Assembly (NCBI GenBank): GCA_021806125.1
Contig: JAJZYC010000025.1
Coordinates: 1 to 12,510 of the forward strand
Length of the DNA stretch: 12,510 bases
Direction: 5' to 3'
Source of the DNA: a bacterium
Lineage (GTDB): Bacteria > SZUA-79 > Acidulodesulfobacterales > Acidulodesulfobacteraceae
Made by a program: the position numbers and the translations under genes. This document shows, one piece after another, positions 1-6,897 of the stretch (its first letter is position 1; every line of letters begins with the position of its first letter). The notes beneath the pieces were generated by a model that did not search any database, was not told the DNA's origin, and saw only the letters and a list, made by a program, of their open reading frames with translations.

Positions 1-2
1 TT

Positions 3-2108
3 CAAATAAAGCCTTTCTACCTTGTAAAAGTATCAAAGATCAAAGACGAAAACGTTGCTGAAATTACCCCGGCTGTCGATGCTCTTATGAGGAACGTAAA
101 AGAACAGCTTGAAAAATACGTATCTCTCGGCAGACTACCGTCTCAGGATATACTAATCATACTCGAAAATATAACTAACCCAGGGAGACTTGCGGACATA
201 GTAGCGTCTAATTTAGGTTTAAAAATAGACGAATCTCAGAAAATACTAGAAGAAACCGAACAGGTGGAAAGGCTTAAAAAAGTAAACGACATACTTGCGA
301 GAGAAATAGAAATCCTTTCTATGCAGGCTAAAATACAATCCCAGGCAAAAGAAGAAATGACGAAAACCCAAAGAGATTATTTTCTAAGGGAGCAGTTAAG
401 GCAGATTAAGCAGGAACTCGGCGAAACTGATGAAAAATCCCAGGAAATTGCCGAACTTAGGGAAAAAATAACGGCGGCGAAAATGCCTCAGGAAGTGCTG
501 AAAGAAGCCGAAAAACAGTTATCGAGACTTGAATCTATGCATCAGGATGCCGCGGAAGCATCGACGATAAGGACTTATTTAGAATGGCTTTCCGATATAC
601 CGTGGTCGAAAAAGACTAAGGATAATCTTGATATAGAAACCGCAAAAAAAATTTTGGACGAGGACCACTACGACCTTGAAAAAATCAAGGAGAGAATACT
701 TGAGTACCTAAGCGTCCGAAAACTAAATAAAAAAATGAAAGGACCTATACTTTGCTTCATAGGACCCCCAGGAGTCGGAAAAACTTCTCTGGGGAAATCT
801 ATCGCAAAGGCTATGAATAGAAAATTCATAAGGGTTTCTTTGGGCGGCGTACATGACGAAGCTGAAATAAGGGGGCATAGAAGAACATACGTCGGAGCGC
901 TTCCGGGAAGAGTCATTCAGGGAATAAAACAGGCTGGAACCAATAATCCCGTTTTTATGATAGACGAAATCGATAAAGTAGGAACGGATTTTAGGGGCGA
1001 CCCTTCTTCCGCTCTTTTAGAGGTGCTGGATCCGGAACAGAATTTTTCTTTTTCCGACCATTATCTCAATGTTCCTTTCGATCTGTCGAACGTTATGTTC
1101 GTCGCAACCGCCAACGTCGCCGACACCATACCTTCCCCTTTAAGGGACAGGATGGAAATTATAAATCTGTCCGGCTATACTTTGGAAGAAAAAGAAAAAA
1201 TAACCGAAAAATATCTTATACCCAGACAGATTAAGGAAAACGGATTAAAAAAAGATTATATTGAATTTAAGCCGAGCGCGGTAAAATCTATTATTGCCGG
1301 TTATACCCGCGAAGCAGGTTTAAGAAATTTAGAAAGAGAAATAGGTACGGTATGCAGAAAAGTCGCGAGAAATATAGCCGAAAATAAAATTAAGAAATAT
1401 ATTATAACCGATAAAAACATACATAAATACCTCGGAACCATAAAAATACTTCCCGAAGAAGAAAGGCAGAAAGACGAAATAGGAGTAGCCACCGGTCTTG
1501 CTTGGACGCCTGTCGGAGGAGAAGTTCTTTATATAGAAACTATACTCGTTAAAGGCAAGGGGGCTGTATCTCTTACCGGCCAGCTCGGCGACGTTATGAA
1601 AGAATCGGCTCATGCCGCAGTCAGCTATGCCCGCTCTAAAGCTGACGAACTCGGAATTAAAACCGATACGTTTGAAAAAAACGATATTCATATACATATA
1701 CCCGAAGGCGCCATACCGAAAGACGGGCCTTCCGCGGGAATCACTATGGCGACTTCGCTGATTTCGGCTGTATTAAAAAAGCCGGTTAGAAAAGATATCG
1801 CCATGACCGGCGAAATAACCCTAAGGGGCAACGTCCTGCCTATAGGCGGTTTAAAAGAAAAATCATTAGCCGCTTTAAGGGCTGGAATAAAAACTATTCT
1901 TATACCCGAAAGGAACAAGAAAGACCTCGAAGATATTTCCCCGTTAGTCAAGAAAAATTTGAAATTTATACCCGTAAGGCATATGGACGAAGTCATAAAA
2001 CATGCAATAATAGGTATATCCGGCGGGGATACGAATGTAAATTCAGATTCTAATAAAATTAAGCCGGCTAAAAAAAATAAGGGTGCTAAAAAAAGAAAAG
2101 TTAAGTGA
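3..2108 (+). CDS. lon: ATP-dependent protease La (Lon), N-terminus cut by window edge
   Basis: Cytoplasmic AAA+ serine protease that unfolds and degrades damaged and regulatory proteins as a hexamer. The frame is open to the left edge (first whole codon at base 3, giving 701 codons), so the ATG at 87 is internal and roughly 100-130 residues of the N-domain are missing. In order: end of the Lon N-domain, a charged coiled-coil stretch (about bases 240-600), the AAA+ module, and the protease domain. Walker A GPPGVGKT lies at 762-785 and Walker B FMIDEID starts at 954. The catalytic Ser of GPSAG is codon 1731-1733. The catalytic Lys, second K of GGLKEK, is codon 1860-1862, 43 residues later, the same spacing as Ser679/Lys722 in E. 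coli Lon. The C-terminus ends in a Lys/Arg-rich tail of about 20 residues. Its last 26 bases overlap thiL, so the two are probably translationally coupled. Confidence 0.97.
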   Translation, partial: QIKPFYLVKVSKIKDENVAEITPAVDALMRNVKEQLEKYVSLGRLPSQDILIILENITNPGRLADIVASNLGLKIDESQKILEETEQVERLKKVNDILAREIEILSMQAKIQSQAKEEMTKTQRDYFLREQLRQIKQELGETDEKSQEIAELREKITAAKMPQEVLKEAEKQLSRLESMHQDAAEASTIRTYLEWLSDIPWSKKTKDNLDIETAKKILDEDHYDLEKIKERILEYLSVRKLNKKMKGPILCFIGPPGVGKTSLGKSIAKAMNRKFIRVSLGGVHDEAEIRGHRRTYVGALPGRVIQGIKQAGTNNPVFMIDEIDKVGTDFRGDPSSALLEVLDPEQNFSFSDHYLNVPFDLSNVMFVATANVADTIPSPLRDRMEIINLSGYTLEEKEKITEKYLIPRQIKENGLKKDYIEFKPSAVKSIIAGYTREAGLRNLEREIGTVCRKVARNIAENKIKKYIITDKNIHKYLGTIKILPEEERQKDEIGVATGLAWTPVGGEVLYIETILVKGKGAVSLTGQLGDVMKESAHAAVSYARSKADELGIKTDTFEKNDIHIHIPEGAIPKDGPSAGITMATSLISAVLKKPVRKDIAMTGEITLRGNVLPIGGLKEKSLAALRAGIKTILIPERNKKDLEDISPLVKKNLKFIPVRHMDEVIKHAIIGISGGDTNVNSDSNKIKPAKKNKGAKKRKVK

Positions 2109-3117
2109 AACGCGGCTGATAAAAGAGATAGAACTATTAAGTTCGGAAACTCAAAGTTTTAATAAGTCGTTAATTATTAAATCAATCGGGGACGATTGCG
2201 CTATCGTTAAAGATAAAAACCGTATGCTCGTGAGTTCCGACAGCATAACCGAAAACGTCCATTTCAATTTTGATTTATATAATTTTTATGAAATAGGGGA
2301 AAAAACTTTACTTGTAAATTTAAGCGATATTGCCGCTATGGGCGGAATTCCGAGGTTGTTTGTTTTGTCCCTTTTTATGCCTGCATATGTAAATGAAGCC
2401 GATATCAAACAAACATTACGAGGTATTATAGACACTGCAAAAAAATACAGGGTATCGCTTATAGGCGGAAATATATCAAAATCTTCCGAATTTTCGATAT
2501 CCGCTACCATAATAGGCGACTATAAAGACAAACACGTCGTCAGGCGATTCAGCTCCAAAAAAGGCGAGCAAATATATGTTTCCGGAGAACTCGGAAATTC
2601 GTGGATGGCGTTTTATCTTAACTCCAATAAAGATTATATATTTAAAAACTATCCAAATCTCGGTCTGGAGGATAAAAAACTCATAGAAAATTTCATAAAC
2701 AAACATAAACTTCCGGAACCGAGGATAAATTTAGGCAGAAAATTATCGGAAAAAAAACTTGCCGGTTCATTAACGGATATAAGCGACGGACTCGTTAAAG
2801 ATATTTTTAACGTAATCGGCTACGGGTGCGGATGCGAGATATATTTAGACGAGATTCCGTTAAATGAGGAATTGAAATATATCTGCACGATTTTAAATAT
2901 CGAGGATTATATCGATAAAGCTGTCTCATTCGGGGAAGATTACGAGCTTTTATGGACATCGAAAAAAAATAAAGAAAAAGAACTGCTGGCACTGTCAAAA
3001 ACCTCCGGGGTTAAAATAAATAAAATCGGATATATAAACGATAAGCCCGCATGCGTAATTTTTTTAAAGAACGGCGACCCCTACATCCCTCAGGATTTTA
3101 CTTATAAACATTTATAA
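2083..3117 (+). CDS. thiL: Thiamine-monophosphate kinase
   Basis: Uses ATP to phosphorylate thiamine monophosphate to thiamine diphosphate, the last step of cofactor synthesis, in the cytoplasm. Family motifs are all present: GDDCA at residues 37-40, SSDSITENVHF at 51-61, VNLSDIAAMG at 78-87 (metal/ATP binding, AIRS-type fold), GGN at 128-130, ISDGL at 233-237 and FGEDYELL at 283-290. Length 344 aa is slightly above the roughly 325 of E. coli ThiL. The start is a GTG at 2083 inside the 3' end of lon. The frame offers no ATG before residue 48, which already lies beyond the GDDCA motif, so the GTG is the best start. An AAGG sits almost against it, so initiation probably relies on coupling to lon. 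It is followed 5 bases later by a CNNM-family gene. No TPP riboswitch was seen upstream, as expected for an internal operon gene. Confidence 0.95.
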   Translation: MLKKEKLSETRLIKEIELLSSETQSFNKSLIIKSIGDDCAIVKDKNRMLVSSDSITENVHFNFDLYNFYEIGEKTLLVNLSDIAAMGGIPRLFVLSLFMPAYVNEADIKQTLRGIIDTAKKYRVSLIGGNISKSSEFSISATIIGDYKDKHVVRRFSSKKGEQIYVSGELGNSWMAFYLNSNKDYIFKNYPNLGLEDKKLIENFINKHKLPEPRINLGRKLSEKKLAGSLTDISDGLVKDIFNVIGYGCGCEIYLDEIPLNEELKYICTILNIEDYIDKAVSFGEDYELLWTSKKNKEKELLALSKTSGVKINKIGYINDKPACVIFLKNGDPYIPQDFTYKHL

Positions 3118-3122
3118 ACTAT

Positions 3123-4094
3123 ATGTACAGCATCATTTCATTTTTTCTGTTTATTTTATTTCTTATAATTTCCTCTGTTTTTTCTATTTCTGAATCTTCG
3201 ATATTTTCTCTTACTCAGACAGATATTGACGATCTAAATATGAGAAAAAAAAGCAGGGTGATTTTTTTAATAAGAAATTCGTCGGTATTTCTTGTAATAA
3301 TTTTAATAGGAAATATGACGGCAAACGTTATAACGGCAAGTATAGGGTCGATAATCTTAAATAGATATTTTAAACATACGCCGGTTATTTATTCCATTAT
3401 ATCTATTTCGCTTATCCTTATAATACTTGCGGAAATAATTCCGAAAATAATAGCTCTTAAGAAACCTATAGAATTATCTTTAATTATTTCTGATATATTT
3501 TTCCATCCGGTATATTTTGCAGGATTATTGATAGAAAAAACTGGGCTAAGCGGAAAACGTCTCCAGTTAAAAAAGGAGGAGTCTATATCGAACGAAGAAT
3601 TAAGAACTATTATCGAAATAGGCAAAAATGAAGGGGAGATAAAAGAAAAAGAATACGAATTTATAAAAAATTTTTTAAAACTTTCATATTTAAAAGCCGC
3701 CGGCATTATGACAAAAAAGGATGACGTATTTGAATTGGATGTAAACACTCCCGTTTCTTCCGCCGTAGGACTAATAGAATCGTATCATTTCTCCCGGGTT
3801 CCTATATATTTCAGAGATAAAGACAATATAATAGGAATAATTCTTGCGAAGAATATTTTATCCAAAGTTTATAATAAAGGGGAAGAAAAAAGGACTCTTA
3901 ATTCTTTCCTTATAAAACCATATTTTATACCAGGTTCAAAAAACGCGCTGGAGCTTTTCAGAGAACTGCAAAAGAAAAAAATTCATATCGCTGTGGTAGT
4001 CAACGAATACGGGAAAATGGCAGGCATTATAACTATGGAGGACCTGCTGGAAGAAATTTTCGGAGAGATAGAGGACGAATATGACGCACAATAA
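3123..4094 (+). CDS. CNNM/CorC-family membrane protein (DUF21 + CBS pair), short form
   Basis: Likely inner-membrane protein of the CNNM/CorC (HlyC/CorC) family, whose members are linked to Mg2+ or other divalent cation efflux. The DUF21 (CNNM transmembrane) domain covers about residues 1-140, with hydrophobic segments near 2-20, 53-78 and 88-110 and the family-typical AEIIPK at 103-108. A CBS pair follows: CBS1 about 195-250 (SRVPIYF at 224-230) and CBS2 about 262-315, with VVVNEYG at 291-297 and GIITMEDLLEEIFGEIEDE as in CorC proteins. The protein stops directly after CBS2 at 323 aa, so the C-terminal CorC_HlyC (FAD-binding-like) domain present in the next gene is absent. No Shine-Dalgarno is visible and the next in-frame Met is residue 40, which would remove the first membrane segment. 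ATG 3123, five bases after thiL, is therefore preferred. The last 14 bases overlap its paralog. Confidence 0.9.
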   Translation: MYSIISFFLFILFLIISSVFSISESSIFSLTQTDIDDLNMRKKSRVIFLIRNSSVFLVIILIGNMTANVITASIGSIILNRYFKHTPVIYSIISISLILIILAEIIPKIIALKKPIELSLIISDIFFHPVYFAGLLIEKTGLSGKRLQLKKEESISNEELRTIIEIGKNEGEIKEKEYEFIKNFLKLSYLKAAGIMTKKDDVFELDVNTPVSSAVGLIESYHFSRVPIYFRDKDNIIGIILAKNILSKVYNKGEEKRTLNSFLIKPYFIPGSKNALELFRELQKKKIHIAVVVNEYGKMAGIITMEDLLEEIFGEIEDEYDAQ

Positions 4095-5325
4095 TATATA
4101 TATTTATATAGCCGTAATAATTGCGGCTATATTTTTTGAAGGATTTTTCGCCGGTTCGGAAATAGGCATTATAAGTTACGATAAGATTAAAATAAAGCAT
4201 AAAGAGTCTAAGGGGAATAAACTTGCCAAGTTTTTGCTCTTAATGACTAAAAAACCGGAAAGCACTTTTTCTACGTCGCTTATAGGAAATAATATAGCTT
4301 ACACTTCGGCTACTATTCTTGCAACTGCCATTATATATGAATATGCAAAATCATATACTCCTTTTATAGTAGCAATTATTCTTACCCCAATTATGGTGGT
4401 TTTCGGTGAAATAATTCCCAAAATGTTATATAGGCGCCATGCAAACTCTCTTATGCTTAAAAGTATTCCCCTTATAACTTTTTTTTCCGTCATATTTTTT
4501 CCGGTAAATATAATTTTTATAATTCTGTCTAAATTTTTAAACTTACTTTTTAAAAGCAAGTCTAAGAATGTTTTTTTAACTAAAGACGAACTCATTAAAG
4601 TTCTGACAATAAGCGGAAATATCGAAGAATTTAAAGAATACGATAAAAAAATAATAAAGAGAATATTTGAATTCGGTAAAAAAACATCCAAAGATATTAT
4701 GATTCCTCTTATAAGCGTAATAGCGCTAAACGAAAACGACGATGTAAATATAGCGAGGCAGATTTTCTCGGAAACTAATTATTCGAGAATACCGGTTTAT
4801 AAAGACAGAATAGACAATATATCCGGAATAGTTTTTGCCTTCGATATATATAACGCTGAAAACGCAAATAAATTAGTAGGCGAAATCTCAAGGCCGGTAT
4901 TATTTATACCTGAAACATTAAAAATATCCAACATAATGCTAAAAATGCAAAAAAGCCGCCAGCAGATGGTAGTGGTAGTAGATGAATACGGCGGAGCATC
5001 GGGAATAATCACATTTGAAGATATACTTGAAGAAATAGTCGGCGAAATCAGGGACGAAACCGACGAAGAAGAAGCAATGTATAAAAAAATAGGAAAAAAT
5101 ACTTATTTAATAAACGCAAAATTAACTTTAGACGAACTGTCCGAACTCTTTAACGTAGGCATAATAAATAACCCCGAAGCGGATTATGAGACCATATCCG
5201 GATTAATAATGGACAGGCTTGGGCGCATACCGGTTCCGGGCGAAAAATTTACTATAGATAATATAAACTTTACCGTATCCAAATCAACGAACAAATCGAT
5301 AAAAGAAGTAGTTATAAGCTTTTAA
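4081..5325 (+). CDS. CNNM/CorC-family membrane protein, full-length (DUF21 + CBS pair + CorC_HlyC)
   Basis: Paralog of the gene just upstream and complete in domain content. The DUF21 transmembrane domain spans about residues 1-155, with hydrophobic stretches near 6-32, 66-86, 94-113 and 130-155, the early FAGSEIG motif at 23-29 and FGEIIPK at 108-114. CBS1 is about 206-262 (YSRIPVYKD at 234-242). CBS2 is about 270-322, with VVVVDEYGGASGIITFEDILEE starting at 297. The CorC_HlyC domain is about 335-414 (YLINAKLTLDELSELF, then GLIMDRLGRIPVPGE). Its family is associated with divalent cation, mainly Mg2+, transport or resistance; the substrate cannot be read from sequence. GAGG at 4071-4074 lies six bases before the ATG, inside the upstream gene, indicating coupled translation. 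The two adjacent paralogs may form a hetero-oligomer, since CNNM proteins dimerise through DUF21 and CBS domains; this is inference. Confidence 0.93.
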   Translation: MTHNNIYIYIAVIIAAIFFEGFFAGSEIGIISYDKIKIKHKESKGNKLAKFLLLMTKKPESTFSTSLIGNNIAYTSATILATAIIYEYAKSYTPFIVAIILTPIMVVFGEIIPKMLYRRHANSLMLKSIPLITFFSVIFFPVNIIFIILSKFLNLLFKSKSKNVFLTKDELIKVLTISGNIEEFKEYDKKIIKRIFEFGKKTSKDIMIPLISVIALNENDDVNIARQIFSETNYSRIPVYKDRIDNISGIVFAFDIYNAENANKLVGEISRPVLFIPETLKISNIMLKMQKSRQQMVVVVDEYGGASGIITFEDILEEIVGEIRDETDEEEAMYKKIGKNTYLINAKLTLDELSELFNVGIINNPEADYETISGLIMDRLGRIPVPGEKFTIDNINFTVSKSTNKSIKEVVISF

Positions 5326-5333
5326 CCAATAAA

Positions 5334-5394
5334 AAAAATAAAGGTGTCTGATTCTTATTTATTTTTAATAAATTAATCAGACACCTTTATTTTT
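5334..5394. terminator. Bidirectional rho-independent terminator
   Basis: A perfect 20-bp inverted repeat (5334-5353 against 5375-5394) with core AAAGGTGTCTGATT / AATCAGACACCTTT. The intervening 21 bases can form a further 7-bp helix (5357-5363 with 5367-5373). The A-tract on the left and T-tract on the right give U-rich tails to transcripts from either side. It sits 8 bases past the stop of the + strand CNNM gene and 35 bases past the stop of the - strand thioredoxin gene, so it can end both converging operons. Confidence 0.93.
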
Positions 5395-5429
5395 ATAATA
5401 GTCTCTAACGGTGATTTTTTTTATTTTTA

Positions 5430-5765
5430 TTAATTTCCTAAGACTTTGTCAATCATCTGTTTGAAAGAGCCTTTCGGAGCCGCTCCTACTATCTGGTCTG
5501 CGACCTGCCCTTTATTGAAGAGAATAACCGTAGGTATTCCCCTTATTCCGTATTTACCCGGAATAACTTGATTTTCGTCAACATTGACCTTGCCTACTTT
5601 AATTTTTCCGTCGTAATCCGATGCGATTTCATCGATTACAGGAGCAACCGCCCTGCAAGGAGCGCACCAAACAGCCCAAAAATCAACAATCACAGGCTTA
5701 TCCGATTTTAAAACCTCGGCATCGAAATTTGAATCAGTAAACGCTAAAACTTTTTCTGAAGACAT
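5430..5765 (-). CDS. trxA: Thioredoxin with WCAPC active site
   Basis: Small cytoplasmic dithiol-disulfide oxidoreductase of 111 aa, normal for a single-domain thioredoxin. The fold is complete: PVIVDFWAVWCAPC at 24-37 with redox cysteines Cys34 and Cys37, the buried Asp at 28, the VNVDEN strand at 60-65, the cis-proline in RGIPT (Pro78), and the end strand and helix with GAAPKGSF. The active site is WCAPC in place of the usual WCGPC; Ala at that position occurs in bacterial thioredoxins and is expected to shift redox potential only modestly. A very strong AAGGAGG site (5775-5781, - strand) lies 9 bases before the ATG. It is the last gene of the - strand run after the Mrp-type protein, 67 bases downstream of it, and is followed by the bidirectional terminator. 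No thioredoxin reductase is in the window. Confidence 0.96.
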   Translation of the reverse strand: MSSEKVLAFTDSNFDAEVLKSDKPVIVDFWAVWCAPCRAVAPVIDEIASDYDGKIKVGKVNVDENQVIPGKYGIRGIPTVILFNKGQVADQIVGAAPKGSFKQMIDKVLGN

Positions 5766-5773
5766 TTAGTAAA

Positions 5774-5781
5774 TCCTCCTT
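5774..5781 (-). promoter_or_regulatory. Strong Shine-Dalgarno of the thioredoxin gene
   Basis: The - strand reads AAGGAGGA, a near-perfect complement to the 16S rRNA tail, 8-9 bases before the ATG. It is the strongest ribosome site in the window and suggests high expression of thioredoxin relative to the upstream genes. Confidence 0.85.
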
Positions 5782-5832
5782 AATAAGATTTAATAATTTT
5801 TTTATGCTTACATCATTGTTTCTAATATTTTT

Positions 5833-6810
5833 TTATGCCCCGACCTTCTGCTCAGACCTTAAAATCAGGGAATCCGATATTTTATTAAATACCGATTTTA
5901 CCTCGGGGTGTATGTCTTTGGTCATTATAGGCTCGCCTTTGTCCGAAAGTTCGCAAATATCTTCGACTATCGGTATTTCCCCTAGAAAATTCACGCCTAA
6001 TTTTTCGGCGGCCGCTTTAGCTCCTCCATGTTTAAATATATCGGAACGCTTATTGCAATGCGGGCAAATGAAATAACTCATATTTTCGACAATTCCAAAA
6101 ACAGGCACGTTCACTTTATCGAACATCGCAAGGGCTTTCTTCGCGTCTATAAGCGAAATATCCTGCGGGGTCGAAACGACTACGGCAAAATTTATAGGAA
6201 CCGTCTGCACCAGCGTAAGCTGAATATCGCCGGTTCCCGGAGGAAGATCGACTACCAGAAAATCTATTTCGCCCCATTCGACGTCTTTTAAGAACTGGGT
6301 TATGACCTGCATTACCACCGGCCCTCTCCATATAGCGGGAGCATCTTCCGGAATTAAAAATCCTAACGACATAAGTTTTATCCCGAATTTCTCAAGGGGG
6401 ACGATTTTATTACTAGACGTTAGGTCTGGTCTTTTATTTATTCCCATCATAGTGGGAACGCTGGGACCGTAAAGGTCGGCGTCTAACAACCCTACTTTTT
6501 TTCCTTGATTTGCAAGCGTAATAGCAAGGTTGACGCTGAACGTAGATTTTCCTACTCCGCCTTTTCCGCTTGCGACCGCTATGATGTTTTTTACTCCGCT
6601 TATCGGCGTTTGTTCGTCAAACGGGTTCTTGCTTCCGTGCCCGTGTCCTTCGCCCCCGCCGCATCCACAGGAAGAACCTTCTTCTTCACTCTCGCTCCCG
6701 CATCCGCAGGAATCCTCTTCCTCCCCGCTGCCGCAACCGCACGAATCTGCACCTTCTTCGTAATAATCTTTATTTCCGTTCATTTCATTTTCGTTGTTTT
6801 CTTTATTCAT
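5833..6810 (-). CDS. mrp: Mrp/NBP35-type Fe-S cluster carrier P-loop ATPase with Cys-rich N-terminal tail
   Basis: Probable cytoplasmic carrier that binds a [4Fe-4S] cluster at a dimer interface and passes it to apo-enzymes (Mrp/ApbC/NBP35 family). The ATPase core is complete: deviant Walker A GKGGVGKST at 82-90, DADLYGPSVP at 110-119, WRGPVV at 161-166, VVDLPPGTGD at 186-195 and ENMS at 242-245, followed by the cluster-binding C249-P-H-C252. The first 60 residues are unusual. They are acidic and glycine-rich with three SCGCG units (Cys24/26, Cys35/37, Cys48/50) and then GHGHG at 55-59, with no MIP18-like domain such as E. coli Mrp carries. ATG 6810 is supported by AGAGGGG at 6816-6822. It lies between a radical SAM gene upstream and thioredoxin downstream on the same strand. 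The name Mrp is family-level; the client proteins are unknown. Confidence 0.94.
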   Translation of the reverse strand: MNKENNENEMNGNKDYYEEGADSCGCGSGEEEDSCGCGSESEEEGSSCGCGGGEGHGHGSKNPFDEQTPISGVKNIIAVASGKGGVGKSTFSVNLAITLANQGKKVGLLDADLYGPSVPTMMGINKRPDLTSSNKIVPLEKFGIKLMSLGFLIPEDAPAIWRGPVVMQVITQFLKDVEWGEIDFLVVDLPPGTGDIQLTLVQTVPINFAVVVSTPQDISLIDAKKALAMFDKVNVPVFGIVENMSYFICPHCNKRSDIFKHGGAKAAAEKLGVNFLGEIPIVEDICELSDKGEPIMTKDIHPEVKSVFNKISDSLILRSEQKVGA

Positions 6811-6859
6811 AAAAACCCCTCTTTAATTTTAGTTAAATTTTAGTTATGTAATAGTTTTG

Positions 6860-6885
6860 TATATAAATATACATATATTTATATA
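6860..6885. repeat. AT-only perfect inverted repeat between radical SAM and mrp genes
   Basis: Two 12-base arms of A and T only (6860-6871 and 6874-6885) separated by CA. It lies in the 87-base gap between the end of the radical SAM gene and the start of mrp. It may be a weak hairpin, an easily melted promoter element for mrp, or simple AT-rich chance. No G/C stem is present, so it is not called a terminator. Confidence 0.4.
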
Positions 6886-6897
6886 TTAACATAAATT

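Noticed and set aside
668..916. Antisense reading frames inside lon, thiL and the CNNM genes
   Set aside because: They lie opposite strong coding regions, have no ribosome site and no family resemblance.
3123..4094. First CNNM gene as a frameshifted front part of the second
   Set aside because: The second gene begins with its own complete membrane domain, so these are two paralogs and not one broken gene.
6630..6750. CRISPR-like or tandem repeat array
   Set aside because: The repeating units are short in-frame Cys/Gly/Glu codons in mrp, with irregular spacing and no spacers.
6505..6843. + strand frames opposite the 5' end of mrp, one Pro/Ser-rich
   Set aside because: The Pro/Ser repeats are the mirror of the SCGCG-coding DNA; the Mrp frame carries the conserved motifs.
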